NCBI RefSeq assembly: GCF_003298505.1
Contig: NZ_QNGB01000003.1
Span: forward strand, 62,001 to 126,000
Direction: 5' to 3'
Length of the DNA stretch: 64,000 nt
Source of the DNA: Roseovarius sp. TE539
Lineage (GTDB): Bacteria > Pseudomonadota > Alphaproteobacteria > Rhodobacterales > Rhodobacteraceae
Of the stretch, positions 8,835 through 18,593 are shown piece by piece (within the stretch, counting starts at the first letter, position 1; every line of letters begins with the position of its first letter). Below the pieces are notes generated by a model. It made no database searches. It worked only from the letters and a program-made list of their open reading frames with translations, and was not told the DNA's origin. The position numbers and the translations under genes were made by a program.

Positions 8835-9332
8835 ATGAAATTCTTGAGCAGGCTTCTTATCCTGATGGCGGCAATGGCGCTGAGCGCATGTGGCGGCGCG
8901 GCACGGTTCGGGGATGACAACACCGTGAACCTGAACGGCGCGAATGCCGGCGTGGACGATCCCACGTCGCCTGCCTATTTCGAGCAGGCGGTCGGTGATC
9001 GTGTTCTCTTCGAGGTCGATCAGCACACCCTCACCACGCAGGCGCGGCAGGTGCTGGACGGACAGGCAGACTGGTTGTTGCGCAATGCCGATTACGATGC
9101 CGTGATCGAGGGCCATGCCGATGAACAGGGGACGCGGGAATACAACCTGGCACTGGGGGCGCGGCGCGCGAATTCGGTTCTTGAATACCTGCTCAGCCGC
9201 GGTGTCCCGGCCGAACGGCTCGATGTGGTGAGCTATGGCAAGGAGCGCCCGATCGAGATTTGCAGTGCCGAAAGCTGCTATGCCAAGAACCGCCGTGCCG
9301 TGACCGTGATCACGGCCGGTGTCACCGGCTGA
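8835..9332 (+). CDS. pal: Peptidoglycan-associated lipoprotein Pal
   Basis: A 165-residue outer-membrane lipoprotein. The signal peptide ends in the lipobox LSAC (Cys19). The C-terminal OmpA-like domain (residues about 55-160) carries the peptidoglycan (diaminopimelate) binding pattern: DAVIEGHADEQGTREYNLAL and AKNRRAVTV. Pal anchors the outer membrane to peptidoglycan and is recycled by TolB. The ATG at 8835 is preferred over 8814 because it gives a clean lipoprotein signal peptide; agcggggc lies upstream. A gap of 171 bases separates it from tolB, long enough for an internal promoter. Confidence 0.97.
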   Translation: MKFLSRLLILMAAMALSACGGAARFGDDNTVNLNGANAGVDDPTSPAYFEQAVGDRVLFEVDQHTLTTQARQVLDGQADWLLRNADYDAVIEGHADEQGTREYNLALGARRANSVLEYLLSRGVPAERLDVVSYGKERPIEICSAESCYAKNRRAVTVITAGVTG

Positions 9333-9350
9333 TCGCGGGGTGATGGACGG

Positions 9351-10214
9351 ATGCGTGGCATGAAGGCATTTCTTTGCGGGCTCGCTGTGCTGGCCGCGCT
9401 GGCCTGTGTGCCGCGTCCGGGCCTGGCGCAGGATCGCGATGCAACCCTTGCCGACATCCGTCAGGAACTTTCGGTTCTTTACGTCGAGCTGCGCAGGTTG
9501 CGGCGGGAACTCAGCACCACGGGAGGCACCGGAGAGCTGGTGACAGGCGGATCGGTTCTGGACCGCCTTTCGGCGATCGAGGGTGAGTTGCAACGCCTTA
9601 CCGCGCAGACCGAGGAATTGGAACTCAGGATCGAAGGCGTCGTGCGCGACGGCACCAACCGGATCGGGGATCTTGAGTTCCGCCTGTGCGAACTGGAGCC
9701 GGACTGCGATATCGCCACGCTGGGCGAGACGCCGACACTGGGCGGTGCCGGGGCGCCGGGCCCGGTGCCGGGCGCCGCGCCCCCCGATGACGCCGCGGAT
9801 GCCGACGGCGCAGCGGAACCGGAGCTGGCCGTCGGCGAGAAAGAGGATTTCGAGAATGCCGAGGCGGCGCTGGAAGATGGCGAATATGCCGAGGCCGCCG
9901 ATCTTCTGCGGGGGTTCCGCGAAACCTATCCCGGAAGTCCGCTGGCGGGCCGTGCCGGCCTGCTTCTGGGCCGGGCGCTTGAGGGTGCGGGTGATACCAG
10001 CGGCGCCGCGCGCGCCTTCCTGGATACGTTCAGCGCCGCACCGGCCGGTCCGTCAGCGCCGCAGGCGCTGTATAGGCTGGGCGCCGCGCTTGGCCAGCTC
10101 GGCAAGGTCGATGAGGCTTGCGTCACCCTCGGAGAGGTCGGGCCGCGTTATCCGCAGGCAGCCGATGTGGTCGAGGCCGCGCGCGACGAGATGCGCGAAC
10201 TGGGATGTCCTTGA
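9351..10214 (+). CDS. cpoB: Tol-Pal accessory protein CpoB (YbgF)
   Basis: A 287-residue periplasmic protein with a signal peptide (cleavage near residue 26, PGLAQ), an N-terminal coiled coil (residues about 30-115, rich in the pattern LRRLRREL and LQRLTAQTEELELR), a Pro/Ala-rich linker, and C-terminal TPR repeats (from about residue 165: FENAEAALEDGEYAEAADLL). In E. coli CpoB coordinates PBP1b with the Tol machine at septation. Start at 9351 or the second Met at 9360. The 3' end overlaps tilS by 10 bases, tying the tol operon to the following genes. Confidence 0.94.
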   Translation: MRGMKAFLCGLAVLAALACVPRPGLAQDRDATLADIRQELSVLYVELRRLRRELSTTGGTGELVTGGSVLDRLSAIEGELQRLTAQTEELELRIEGVVRDGTNRIGDLEFRLCELEPDCDIATLGETPTLGGAGAPGPVPGAAPPDDAADADGAAEPELAVGEKEDFENAEAALEDGEYAEAADLLRGFRETYPGSPLAGRAGLLLGRALEGAGDTSGAARAFLDTFSAAPAGPSAPQALYRLGAALGQLGKVDEACVTLGEVGPRYPQAADVVEAARDEMRELGCP

Positions 10215-11479
10215 GCGTCACCCCGGCGGTGGCATTGCGCGACAGGATCGCAGATCATTTTCTGCCCGACGCGCCGCCATGCCTGGCAGTGGGTGTTTCA
10301 GGGGGCAGCGACTCGCTTGCCCTTCTGGTGCTTCTCAGCGACTGGCGCGATCGGGGCGGCCCCGAGATCAGCGCAGTGACCGTCGATCATGGCCTGCGGC
10401 CTGAATCGGCGGCGGAGGCACGGCAGGTTTCCGATGTCTGTGCCGGTCTGGCCGTACCGCATGAGACCCTGGAATGGAGTGGCTGGGACGGCCGCGGCAA
10501 CCTGCCCGACAAGGCAAGGCGGGCGCGCTATGGGCTGATTGCCGGGTGGGCGCTGTCGCACGGGTTTGCCGATGTCGCGCTGGCCCACACGGCCGACGAT
10601 CAGGCCGAGACCGTCCTGATGCGGCTTGCACGCGAGGCCGGGCTTGACGGGTTGTCCGCGATGGCACCAAGGCGCCACGATGCGGGCGTGACATGGCATC
10701 GTCCCGCACTTCCGGTCACCCGGGAGGCCCTGCGCGGGGTGCTGCGGGCGCGTGGCATGACGTGGGCCGATGATCCCGGCAATGCCGACCCTGCCTATGA
10801 GCGGGTGCGGGCGCGGCAGGCCCTCGCGGAGCTGGCGCCATTGGGAATCACCGCCGAGGGGTTGAGTGCGGTGGCGCGGCATTTACGCGCGGCGCGGGTG
10901 GAGCTGGGGCTGCAGGCCGAGGCGGCGGCACGCTCGATCGTGGCCGTTGACCAGGGCGACCTGTTGATCGAGGGCGAGGGCTTTGCGGCGCTTTCGGACG
11001 AATTGGCGCGGCGCATTGTGCAGGCGGCTCTCATGTGGATCAGCGGGGCGGATTATGTGCCGCGGGGACGGGCCCAGATGCGGCTCGTGGACACGTTGCG
11101 CGCCGGGCGCGGCATGACATTGCATGGCTGCCTGATCGGTGTGGGGCGCGGGCAGATCCGCATGAGCCGGGAATACAGGGCGGTATCGGGGCTTCGCGTA
11201 CCGCCCGACGGTATCTGGGACGGGCGCTGGCGGCTTTCCGGGCCCGACGCGCCGGGCGCGGAGATCAAGGCCCTTGGTCCGGAGGGGCTGGCGCGGTGTC
11301 CCGGGCGTCATCGGACCGGGCTTCCCGCGGCCTCGATGGCGGCGTCACCGGCGCTCTGGCGGGGGGCGGAGCTGCTGTCGGCGCCGCTGGCCGGGCTGAA
11401 CAATGGATGGTCGGCCCGGCTCTCACGGGGGGGCGAGGACTATTTTGCCACGTTGCGTGGCGATTGGCCGCCGCATTGA
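10205..11479 (+). CDS. tilS: tRNA(Ile)-lysidine synthase
   Basis: A 424-residue enzyme that converts C34 of the CAU-anticodon tRNA-Ile into lysidine with ATP and lysine, allowing AUA decoding. The PP-loop motif SGGSDS is at residues 32-37, followed by VTVDHGLRPESA and AHTADDQAETVLMRL, both typical of TilS. The C-terminal part is poorly conserved, as is common in Rhodobacterales. The ATG at 10205 sits inside the 3' end of cpoB; homology begins here (MSLSVTP). The tilS-ftsH arrangement is widely conserved in proteobacteria. Confidence 0.96.
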   Translation: MSLSVTPAVALRDRIADHFLPDAPPCLAVGVSGGSDSLALLVLLSDWRDRGGPEISAVTVDHGLRPESAAEARQVSDVCAGLAVPHETLEWSGWDGRGNLPDKARRARYGLIAGWALSHGFADVALAHTADDQAETVLMRLAREAGLDGLSAMAPRRHDAGVTWHRPALPVTREALRGVLRARGMTWADDPGNADPAYERVRARQALAELAPLGITAEGLSAVARHLRAARVELGLQAEAAARSIVAVDQGDLLIEGEGFAALSDELARRIVQAALMWISGADYVPRGRAQMRLVDTLRAGRGMTLHGCLIGVGRGQIRMSREYRAVSGLRVPPDGIWDGRWRLSGPDAPGAEIKALGPEGLARCPGRHRTGLPAASMAASPALWRGAELLSAPLAGLNNGWSARLSRGGEDYFATLRGDWPPH

Positions 11480-11559
11480 AGTGGGCTGCATGATGTCTAT
11501 TTAAGAAGGGTGGCCCTTGTGGTAGGCGCAGGGTCAACCGATTTTTTGGGAGAGTTTCC

Positions 11560-13479
11560 TTGGGCAACGCAAGAAATATCGCCTTCTGGCTGGTCCTGTT
11601 CCTGTTGATCCTCGCTCTGTTCAATTTGTTCAGCGGATCCGGGAACACGCTGCAAAGCAAGCAGCTCAGTTATTCCGAGTTCCTGACCGCGCTGGAGCAA
11701 GGCAATGTCAGCCAGGCGACACTGGATGGCGAGACGATCCGCTTTCGCGGGCAGGACGGCCAGAATTACGTCACGATCAAACCGGAAGATGCCAAGATCA
11801 CCGATCGCCTGATCGAGGAAGGCATCCCGGTGAGCGCCGAGAGCCAGGAGCAGTCAGGGTTCCAGACATTCCTGATCTCGCTTCTGCCGTTCCTGTTGCT
11901 GATCGGGGTCTGGATCTACTTCATGAACCGCATGCAGGGCGGCGGCAAGGGCGGTGCCATGGGCTTCGGCAAGTCCAAGGCCAAGATGCTGACCGAGAAA
12001 CAGGGCCGGGTGACGTTCGATGACGTGGCCGGCATTGACGAGGCCAAGGAAGAGCTTGAGGAGATCGTGGAATTCCTGCGCAATCCGCAGAAGTTCTCGC
12101 GGCTCGGCGGGCAGATTCCGAAGGGGGCGCTGCTTGTGGGCCCGCCGGGCACAGGCAAGACGCTTCTGGCGCGTGCGATCGCCGGCGAGGCGGGGGTGCC
12201 GTTCTTCACCATTTCCGGGTCCGACTTCGTGGAGATGTTCGTGGGTGTCGGCGCATCCCGTGTGCGCGACATGTTCGAACAGGCCAAGAAGAACGCGCCC
12301 TGCATCGTCTTCATCGATGAGATCGACGCCGTGGGACGGCATCGCGGCGCCGGATATGGCGGCGGCAATGACGAGCGTGAACAGACGCTCAACCAGCTTC
12401 TTGTGGAAATGGACGGGTTCGAGTCCAACGAGGGCGTGATCATCGTGGCCGCGACGAACCGCAAGGACGTGCTTGACCCCGCGCTCCTGCGCCCCGGCCG
12501 GTTTGACCGTCAGATCACCGTGCCCAACCCCGACATCAAGGGCCGGGAAAAGATCCTTGGCGTGCACGCCCGCAAGACGCCGCTCGGCCCGGACGTGGAC
12601 CTGCGCATCATCGCCCGCGGCACGCCGGGTTTCTCGGGGGCCGATCTGGCCAACCTCGTCAACGAAGCGGCGCTGATGGCGGCGCGGATCGGGCGGCGCT
12701 ACGTCTCGATGGTGGATTTCGAGATGGCCAAGGACAAGGTGATGATGGGCGCGGAACGGCGGTCGATGGTGCTGACCCCGGAACAAAAGGAAAAGACCGC
12801 GTACCACGAGGCCGGACATGCCATCGTGGGGCTGGAACTTCCCAAGTGCGATCCCGTCTACAAGGCTACGATCATTCCGCGCGGCGGTGCGCTTGGCATG
12901 GTTGTCAGCCTGCCTGAAATCGACCGGCTGAACTGGCACAAGTCGGAATGTGAGGAAAAGCTGGCGATGACGATGGCCGGCAAGGCCGCCGAAATCCTGA
13001 GATACGGAGAAGGCAATGTCAGCAACGGCCCGGCCGGTGACATTCAGCAGGCCAGCGGACTGGCGCGCGCCATGGTTCTTCGGTGGGGTATGTCCGACAA
13101 GGTGGGCAATGTCGATTACGAGCAGGCGCACGAGGGGTACATGGGCAATGCCGCCGGCGGTTTCTCGATCTCGGCCCACACCAAGGAGTTGATCGAGGAC
13201 GAGGTCAAGCGCCTGATCGACGAAGCCTATGACCGGGCAAAGCAGATACTAACCGACAAGCGTCAGGAGTGGGAACGCCTGGCAGAAGGGCTTCTGGAAT
13301 ACGAGACCCTGACCGGCGAGGAGATCAATCGCGTCATTCGGGGCGAACCACCCGAGTCGGATGACCACGGTGGCGATTCCCCGGCCGAAGAGGACAAGCC
13401 GTCTTTCGCGGCGATCCCCAAGACCAAACCCAAGTCGCCCCCCAAGGACGGCGGGCTGGAACCCGAACCCTCGACGTGA
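11560..13479 (+). CDS. ftsH: ATP-dependent zinc metalloprotease FtsH
   Basis: A 639-residue membrane-anchored AAA+ protease that degrades misfolded membrane proteins and short-lived regulators. Two N-terminal membrane helices are seen (residues about 5-24 and 103-124), then the AAA domain with Walker A GPPGTGKT at 194-201 and Walker [10 protein letters not shown], and the zinc protease motif HEAGH at 416-420. The C-terminal tail is Pro/Lys-rich. Translation very likely starts at the TTG at 11560: gggagag lies about 7 bases upstream and homology starts at [10 protein letters not shown]. The stop overlaps the next gene by 4 bases (GTGA). Confidence 0.98.
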   Translation: MGNARNIAFWLVLFLLILALFNLFSGSGNTLQSKQLSYSEFLTALEQGNVSQATLDGETIRFRGQDGQNYVTIKPEDAKITDRLIEEGIPVSAESQEQSGFQTFLISLLPFLLLIGVWIYFMNRMQGGGKGGAMGFGKSKAKMLTEKQGRVTFDDVAGIDEAKEELEEIVEFLRNPQKFSRLGGQIPKGALLVGPPGTGKTLLARAIAGEAGVPFFTISGSDFVEMFVGVGASRVRDMFEQAKKNAPCIVFIDEIDAVGRHRGAGYGGGNDEREQTLNQLLVEMDGFESNEGVIIVAATNRKDVLDPALLRPGRFDRQITVPNPDIKGREKILGVHARKTPLGPDVDLRIIARGTPGFSGADLANLVNEAALMAARIGRRYVSMVDFEMAKDKVMMGAERRSMVLTPEQKEKTAYHEAGHAIVGLELPKCDPVYKATIIPRGGALGMVVSLPEIDRLNWHKSECEEKLAMTMAGKAAEILRYGEGNVSNGPAGDIQQASGLARAMVLRWGMSDKVGNVDYEQAHEGYMGNAAGGFSISAHTKELIEDEVKRLIDEAYDRAKQILTDKRQEWERLAEGLLEYETLTGEEINRVIRGEPPESDDHGGDSPAEEDKPSFAAIPKTKPKSPPKDGGLEPEPST

Positions 13480-14258
13480 GCGCCAAGGCGAAAAGCGACT
13501 GGAATCCCGGAGCCTATGCAAGGTTCCGGGATTTGCGCATGCGCCCGGCACTGGACCTGCTGAACGCGGTCGGGCAGATGGGCGCGGGTGACGTGATCGA
13601 CCTTGGCTGCGGCAATGGCACGATGGGCGAGGCTTTGTCGGCACGCGCCGGCGGGCGTGCGGTCATCGGCGTCGATGCATCGCCCGCGATGCTGGAAAAG
13701 GCGCGCGCCGCGACGGGGTATGACAAGCTGCAGCAGGTGGATATCGCGGATTGGCACCCGCATCGTGCGCCGGGCCTGATCTTTTCCAATGCGGCGCTGC
13801 ACTGGGTCGGCAACCATGAGGTTCTGATGCCGCGGCTGGCGGCGATGCCGGGGCGCGGCGGGACCCTTGCGGTGCAGATGCCGCATCAGAACAAGGCTCC
13901 GTCGCACCGCGTCTGGCTGAACCTTGTCGAAGAGATGTTTCCCGGCCGCGTCGAGAAGATGGGTACCCCCGGGCTCATGGCGCCGGCGAAATACGAGGCG
14001 TTGCTTGAACCGCTGGGGCGGTTCCGCCTTTGGGAAACGGAATATTATCAAAGGTTGATGGCCGAAGCCGGAAGCCACCCGGTGCGGCGATTCACCGAAA
14101 GCACCTATGCGCGGCCCGTGCTGGCGGCGCTTGACCCCGATGAGAAGGCGGCACTCGTGCAGCGCTATGAGGAGGCCATGCAGGCCGCCTATCCGGTGCG
14201 CGCCGATGGATCGGTGCTGTTTCCCTTCCGGCGCTTGTTCTTCACGCTGACGGTGTGA
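13476..14258 (+). CDS. tam: Trans-aconitate 2-methyltransferase-like SAM methyltransferase
   Basis: A 260-residue class I SAM-dependent methyltransferase. SAM-binding motif I is [15 protein letters not shown] (residues about 40-54), followed by the acidic residue in [11 protein letters not shown], and FSNAALHWV, a signature of the Tam family. Tam methylates trans-aconitate, an inhibitor of the TCA enzyme aconitase. Translation starts at GTG 13476, overlapping the ftsH stop (GTGA), so it is coupled to ftsH. The methyl acceptor is inferred from family resemblance only. Confidence 0.88.
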   Translation: MSAKAKSDWNPGAYARFRDLRMRPALDLLNAVGQMGAGDVIDLGCGNGTMGEALSARAGGRAVIGVDASPAMLEKARAATGYDKLQQVDIADWHPHRAPGLIFSNAALHWVGNHEVLMPRLAAMPGRGGTLAVQMPHQNKAPSHRVWLNLVEEMFPGRVEKMGTPGLMAPAKYEALLEPLGRFRLWETEYYQRLMAEAGSHPVRRFTESTYARPVLAALDPDEKAALVQRYEEAMQAAYPVRADGSVLFPFRRLFFTLTV

Positions 14259-14275
14259 CCGCCCCGCCGGGGCGG
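14259..14275 (+). terminator. GC-rich hairpin after tam
   Basis: A perfect 7-bp stem (ccgcccc / ggggcgg) with a 3-base loop begins at the base after the tam stop codon. There is no T tract, so it may act with Rho or as an mRNA end stabiliser. It closes the tol-tilS-ftsH-tam gene run. Confidence 0.5.
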
Positions 14276-14455
14276 GGGCGTCCGGCGCAGGGGCGCGTCT
14301 GCACGGGTGCCGTCTGTTTCCGATGCGAAACGGGGCCGCGGCAACCCGCCGCAAGCGGGGGTGGAAATGTCGGAATCGCGTTCTGTATGCTGTCGCGGAC
14401 CGGATAAGAGCGGCCACAGCATCACCGGCCGGCCGGCAGAACGAGGACCAAGGAC

Positions 14456-16132
14456 ATGGCATTCAAATCCGATATCGAGATCGCCCGCGCGGCGAAGAAG
14501 AAACCGATTCAGGAAATCGGTGACAACCTCGGCATTCCCGCCGAGCACCTGCTGCCTTATGGCCATGACAAGGCCAAGGTAAGCCAGGAGTACATCAACG
14601 CCGTTCAGAAGAACGACAATGGCAAGCTGATCCTCGTGACCGCGATCAACCCGACCCCGGCGGGCGAAGGCAAGACCACGACGACCGTGGGGCTTGGCGA
14701 CGGGCTGAACCGGATCGGCAAGAAGGCCATGATCTGCATCCGCGAGGCCAGCCTTGGCCCCAACTTCGGAATGAAGGGCGGCGCCGCGGGCGGCGGGCAT
14801 GCGCAGGTTGTGCCGATGGAGGACATGAACCTGCACTTCACGGGTGATTTCCATGCCATCACCAGCGCGCACAGCCTCCTGAGCGCGATGATCGACAACC
14901 ACATCTACTGGGGCAACGCGGAGGAAATCGACGTGCGCCGGGTTCAGTGGCGCCGCGTGGTGGACATGAACGACCGGGCCCTGCGGCAGATAAACGTGTC
15001 GCTGGGCGGGGTCGCAAACGGCTTCCCGCGCGAGGGGGGCTTCGACATCACCGTCGCCTCCGAAGTCATGGCGATCCTGTGCCTGGCCAGCGACCTGAAG
15101 GACCTGGAGGACCGCCTGGGCGCCATGATCGTCGCCTACCGGCGCGACCGCACGCCGGTCTATTGCCGCGACATCAAGGCCGAGGGCGCGATGGCGGTGC
15201 TGCTCAAGGACGCGATGCAGCCCAACCTGGTGCAGACGCTGGAAAACAACCCCGCCTTCGTGCACGGCGGGCCGTTCGCCAACATCGCTCATGGTTGCAA
15301 CTCGGTCACCGCCACCAAGACGGCGCTGAAGATCTCGGACTACGTGGTCACGGAGGCCGGATTCGGTGCCGATCTGGGTGCCGAGAAGTTCATGAACATC
15401 AAGTGCCGCAAGGCCGGACTGGCGCCCGATTGCGTGGTCCTGGTGGCCACCGTGCGGGCCATGAAGATGAATGGCGGGATCAGCAAGGAGAACCTCGGCG
15501 AGGAAAACGTGGAGGCCGTGAAGGAAGGCTGTGCCAACCTGGGCCGCCATATCGGGAACCTGAAGTCCTTCGGGGTGCCGGTGGTCGTGGCGATCAACCA
15601 TTTCGTCAAGGACACCGAGGCCGAGATCGAGGCCGTTAAAGACTACGTCGCCGGCCAGGGCAGCGAAGCGATCGTCAGCCGCCACTGGGAACTGGGCGGC
15701 GAGGGCGCGGAAGATCTGGCGCAGCGGGTGGCCGAGGTGGCCGACAGCGGCCAGAGCCAGTTCGCGCCGCTCTATCGCGATGACCTGCCGCTTTTCGAGA
15801 AGATCGAGCGGGTGGCGAAGTCGATCTACCGGGCTGACGAGGTGATCGCGGACAAGAAGATCCGCGACCAGCTCAAGCTCTGGGAAGAGCAAGGATACGG
15901 AAACCTGCCGGTCTGCATGGCAAAGACCCAATACAGCTTTTCCACCGACCCCGGCTTGCGCGGCGCGCCCACCGGGCACAGTGTCCCGGTGCGCGAAGTG
16001 CGTCTGAGTGCCGGTGCGGGATTCGTGGTTGTGGTCTGCGGCGAGATCATGACCATGCCGGGCCTGCCCAGCAAGCCGGCTGCGGAATCGATCCGCCTCA
16101 ACGACGCGGGCGAGATCGAGGGCCTGTTCTGA
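14456..16132 (+). CDS. fhs: Formate-tetrahydrofolate ligase
   Basis: A 558-residue enzyme that makes 10-formyl-THF from formate, THF and ATP. The N-terminal nucleotide-binding motif [18 protein letters not shown] (residues about 64-81) and [20 protein letters not shown] are diagnostic, and the length equals that of the family. The 197-base gap upstream contains a promoter-sized space and small inverted repeats (for example gtttc/gaaac) but no riboswitch that I recognise. folD follows 106 bases downstream on the same strand, making a two-gene one-carbon module (formate to methylene-THF). Confidence 0.98.
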   Translation: MAFKSDIEIARAAKKKPIQEIGDNLGIPAEHLLPYGHDKAKVSQEYINAVQKNDNGKLILVTAINPTPAGEGKTTTTVGLGDGLNRIGKKAMICIREASLGPNFGMKGGAAGGGHAQVVPMEDMNLHFTGDFHAITSAHSLLSAMIDNHIYWGNAEEIDVRRVQWRRVVDMNDRALRQINVSLGGVANGFPREGGFDITVASEVMAILCLASDLKDLEDRLGAMIVAYRRDRTPVYCRDIKAEGAMAVLLKDAMQPNLVQTLENNPAFVHGGPFANIAHGCNSVTATKTALKISDYVVTEAGFGADLGAEKFMNIKCRKAGLAPDCVVLVATVRAMKMNGGISKENLGEENVEAVKEGCANLGRHIGNLKSFGVPVVVAINHFVKDTEAEIEAVKDYVAGQGSEAIVSRHWELGGEGAEDLAQRVAEVADSGQSQFAPLYRDDLPLFEKIERVAKSIYRADEVIADKKIRDQLKLWEEQGYGNLPVCMAKTQYSFSTDPGLRGAPTGHSVPVREVRLSAGAGFVVVVCGEIMTMPGLPSKPAAESIRLNDAGEIEGLF

Positions 16133-16195
16133 ACACGGGACGGGCCGGACGGTGCATGGCCCCGCCCGGCCCGGTCGCCGCCCGATGGCGGCTCC

Positions 16196-16228
16196 GCCTC
16201 CGGCGGGAGTATTTTGGGAAAGATGAAG
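16196..16228 (+). repeat. Dispersed repeat, copy 1 (pair with 56721-56753); supplies the folD RBS
   Basis: A 33-base segment with core cctccggcgggagtattt and end ggaaagatgaag matches 56721-56753 at 31 of 33 positions. Its purine-rich end runs into aaggga, which sits 7 bases before the folD ATG and so serves as the ribosome binding site. The other copy is not next to a start codon. Confidence 0.65.
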
Positions 16229-16238
16229 GGACCGCAAA

Positions 16239-17156
16239 ATGACGGCCGAGATCATTGACGGCAAGGCGCTCGCGGCCACGGTACGCGAAAAGGTGGCAGG
16301 ACAGGTTGCACGCCTGAAGGAGAATCACCAAATCACTCCCGGCCTTGCCGTGGTTCTGGTGGGCGAGGATCCGGCCAGCCAGGTCTATGTCCGTTCGAAG
16401 GGCAAGCAGACGGTCGAGACCGGCATGAACTCCTACGAGCACAAGCTGGAAGCCGACACCCCGGAAGCGGATCTTCTGGCTTTGATCGACACGCTCAACA
16501 ACGACCCGGAAGTACATGGAATTCTCGTGCAGCTTCCGCTGCCCGGGCATCTGGACGAGGATCTGGTGATCAACTCAATCAGCCCTGAAAAGGATGTCGA
16601 CGGGTTCCATGTCTCGAATGTCGGCCGTCTGGGCACCGGGCAGAAATCCATGGTGCCGTGCACACCGCTTGGCTGCCTGATGATGCTCCGCGAACACCAT
16701 GGCCGCCTGAGCGGCATGGACGCGGTGGTGATCGGACGCTCCAATATCGTCGGCAAGCCCATGGCGCAGCTTCTGCTGGGGGACAGCTGCACCGTCACGA
16801 TCGCCCATTCACGCACCAGGGATCTGCCTGGAACGGTCCGGCGGGCCGATATCGTGGTGGCGGCCGTTGGCCGGCCGCAGATGGTGCCGGGTGACTGGAT
16901 CAAGCCGGGTGCGACCGTGATCGATGTCGGTATCAACCGCATCGCCGCGCCCGAGCGCGGTGTGAACGAGGATGGAAGCCCCAAGAGCCGGCTGGTGGGC
17001 GACGTGGATTTCGAGTCCGCGGCGGCGGTTGCGGGGGCGATCACGCCCGTGCCGGGCGGCGTCGGGCCTATGACCATCGCTTGCCTTCTGGCCAACACGG
17101 TTACCGCCTGTTGTCGGGCCAATGGGCTGGATGAGCCCGAGGGGCTGACCGCCTGA
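16239..17156 (+). CDS. folD: Methylene-THF dehydrogenase / methenyl-THF cyclohydrolase
   Basis: A 305-residue bifunctional enzyme that interconverts 10-formyl-, methenyl- and methylene-THF using NADP. Family signatures are present: [13 protein letters not shown] with the catalytic Lys, GILVQLPLP, the DVDGFHVSN segment, and the nucleotide-binding motif [15 protein letters not shown], ending in [16 protein letters not shown]. The ATG at 16239 is preceded by aaggga. It acts directly after Fhs in the same pathway and is very probably co-expressed with it. The C-terminal tail ([10 protein letters not shown]) is slightly longer than usual. Confidence 0.98.
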   Translation: MTAEIIDGKALAATVREKVAGQVARLKENHQITPGLAVVLVGEDPASQVYVRSKGKQTVETGMNSYEHKLEADTPEADLLALIDTLNNDPEVHGILVQLPLPGHLDEDLVINSISPEKDVDGFHVSNVGRLGTGQKSMVPCTPLGCLMMLREHHGRLSGMDAVVIGRSNIVGKPMAQLLLGDSCTVTIAHSRTRDLPGTVRRADIVVAAVGRPQMVPGDWIKPGATVIDVGINRIAAPERGVNEDGSPKSRLVGDVDFESAAAVAGAITPVPGGVGPMTIACLLANTVTACCRANGLDEPEGLTA

Positions 17157-17166
17157 AACCCGGCCG

Positions 17167-17565
17167 TCAGCCGCCCATGAGGACGGCATGCATCAGGCGG
17201 CCCGGCAGAAGTGTGAAGACCCCGGCGCCGATCAGGGCGATCCACACGAGTTGCAGCATCGTTCGCCGGTGATCGGCCACGCGGTGGCGGCGTGCGGCCG
17301 ACACCCCGTAAGCGAGCCCGGCCAGTGTGGCGAGAGAGAGCAGGTGAATGAGGCTGAACGGCCCGAACTGGCCAATCGTGTGTATCCAAAAGCTGCTGAC
17401 AGCGATAACGAGCATTGCGATCACCCATATCCAGCCGAGGACGCGATGCGCCCGGCGCCCGCGCGGGAGCATGAAGATGGCCCCCGTAAGGCACAGCACC
17501 GCGAGCGCGGTGAGGGCGTGAAGCTGTATTGCCGCTGTGGTATTCAGGAGGGGTTGAAGTGTCAT
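17167..17565 (-). CDS. DUF2306-type membrane protein
   Basis: A 132-residue integral membrane protein with four predicted helices (about residues 13-33, 43-62, 70-88, 101-125) and histidines near the helix ends (LHALTA, AHRVLGW, HTIGQFG, HLLSL, DHRRTM), a pattern seen in the DUF2306 family. The function is unknown; conserved His residues could suggest heme or metal binding but that is inference. Start at 17565 because the 28 residues further upstream are Arg-rich and unlike the family. It is convergent with folD, with 10 bases between the stops. Confidence 0.72.
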   Translation of the reverse strand: MTLQPLLNTTAAIQLHALTALAVLCLTGAIFMLPRGRRAHRVLGWIWVIAMLVIAVSSFWIHTIGQFGPFSLIHLLSLATLAGLAYGVSAARRHRVADHRRTMLQLVWIALIGAGVFTLLPGRLMHAVLMGG

Positions 17566-17685
17566 GATGCGTCTCCCGTGCCGGTGATGTCTGGATCTGG
17601 ATGTCCAGGCCGGTATCGGGCAGGCGCGGCGGTCCGCGCCAGAGCGCATGCGCGGCCGTCAAACCGGCTACGTGGGTGACGGGCA

Positions 17686-18444
17686 ATGCAATGCGCGCTT
17701 CGTGAACTGCACCGCTGGCGGCTGCCGCTCGGGATCTGGGCAATCCTGAGCGTGCTGGCCGGGGTGGCCGGCCCCTTCGGTACGTTCGAAGCACTCGCCC
17801 CCACGGCCAGGCTGGCCTACTGGGCCGGCATCGTGGGGATTTCTGTCAGCCTGGGGTTGCTTGCGGTGAGGTTGTCCGCCGGCCTTTCGGAGTGGGGCGG
17901 CATCGCGGCGCGGTCCGCCGGGTCGATCATCCTTGCATTGGCGATTCACGGAATTAATGCGGCCGTCTTCGACGGCTGGGGTAGCTGGGAGGATCTGGTC
18001 TACATGGTTGGACTGGTGTTCCTGATCACGCTGATGGTCGAAGCCGCGGCGAGGCTGCTGGGACCATTCAGCGCGCCGCGACCGGGCAAGGCCCCGCCAG
18101 AACGGTCAGGGGGCACGGCCGAACCATCGCCGGCCACCGTGTTCCTGCGGCGTTTGCCATCGGACAGGCGTGGGCCTCTCATCCGCATCGAAGCGCAGGA
18201 CCATTACCTGAAGGTCGTGACGGCGGCCGGACATGCGCTGATCCTGATGCGCCTTGCGGATGCGGAGGCCGAGCTGGACGGGGCGGGCGGCCTTCGCGTT
18301 CACCGCTCGCACTGGATCATGATCCGGCAGGCGAGCGGGCACCGCCGGCGCCGTGGCCGGGACCTTGTCGTGATGGCCGATGGTGCCGAGGTGCCGGTAA
18401 GCCGCTCCCAGAGACCCGCGGCACGTGCCGCGGGATTGATCTAG
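17686..18444 (+). CDS. Membrane-anchored LytTR-domain regulator, copy 1
   Basis: A 252-residue protein with about four N-terminal membrane helices (roughly residues 12-30, 42-62, 75-95, 105-125) and a C-terminal LytTR DNA-binding domain (about 150-250), recognised by RRLP...LIRIEAQDHYLKVVT and LRVHRSHWIMI. LytTR domains bind direct repeats at promoters; fused to membrane helices they could sense an envelope signal. There is no receiver domain, so it is not a classical response regulator. A second protein of the same design is encoded at 19152-20015. The ATG at 17686 lacks a strong RBS. Confidence 0.86.
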   Translation: MQCALRELHRWRLPLGIWAILSVLAGVAGPFGTFEALAPTARLAYWAGIVGISVSLGLLAVRLSAGLSEWGGIAARSAGSIILALAIHGINAAVFDGWGSWEDLVYMVGLVFLITLMVEAAARLLGPFSAPRPGKAPPERSGGTAEPSPATVFLRRLPSDRRGPLIRIEAQDHYLKVVTAAGHALILMRLADAEAELDGAGGLRVHRSHWIMIRQASGHRRRRGRDLVVMADGAEVPVSRSQRPAARAAGLI

Positions 18445-18451
18445 TGCAAGC

Positions 18452-18498
18452 TGCGCCAGATCGGATGCATCCATCCGTCGCAACCGCGACGGGCACGC
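18452..18498 (+). repeat. Dispersed 3'-end repeat with conserved hairpin, copy 1 (pair with 62508-62555)
   Basis: The segment starts 8 bases after a stop codon. It shares tgcgccagatcggat and gcgacgggcacgc with 62508-62555, and between them both copies keep a ccgtcg / cgacgg stem with a 6-base loop although the loop and flanks differ. Both copies lie directly after plus-strand genes, suggesting a 3' UTR hairpin element. Confidence 0.6.
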
Positions 18499-18593
18499 AA
18501 CCGCCCCGAGGCGGGCGCGTGCCGGAGCCGCCGGAACCACCGGGGCGGCCGGGCGCACGTCTGCGGATCGGGTCCGGTCAACAGTGAAAGACT

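Noticed and set aside
14276-14455. Possible riboswitch before fhs
   Set aside because: Only short inverted repeats; no match to THF or other riboswitch architecture that I know.
14189-16279. Very long minus-strand open frame opposite fhs
   Set aside because: A shadow of the strongly supported fhs gene caused by high GC content; its product has no recognisable fold. The same applies to long frames at 22304-24226 (plus) and 54231-56291 (minus).
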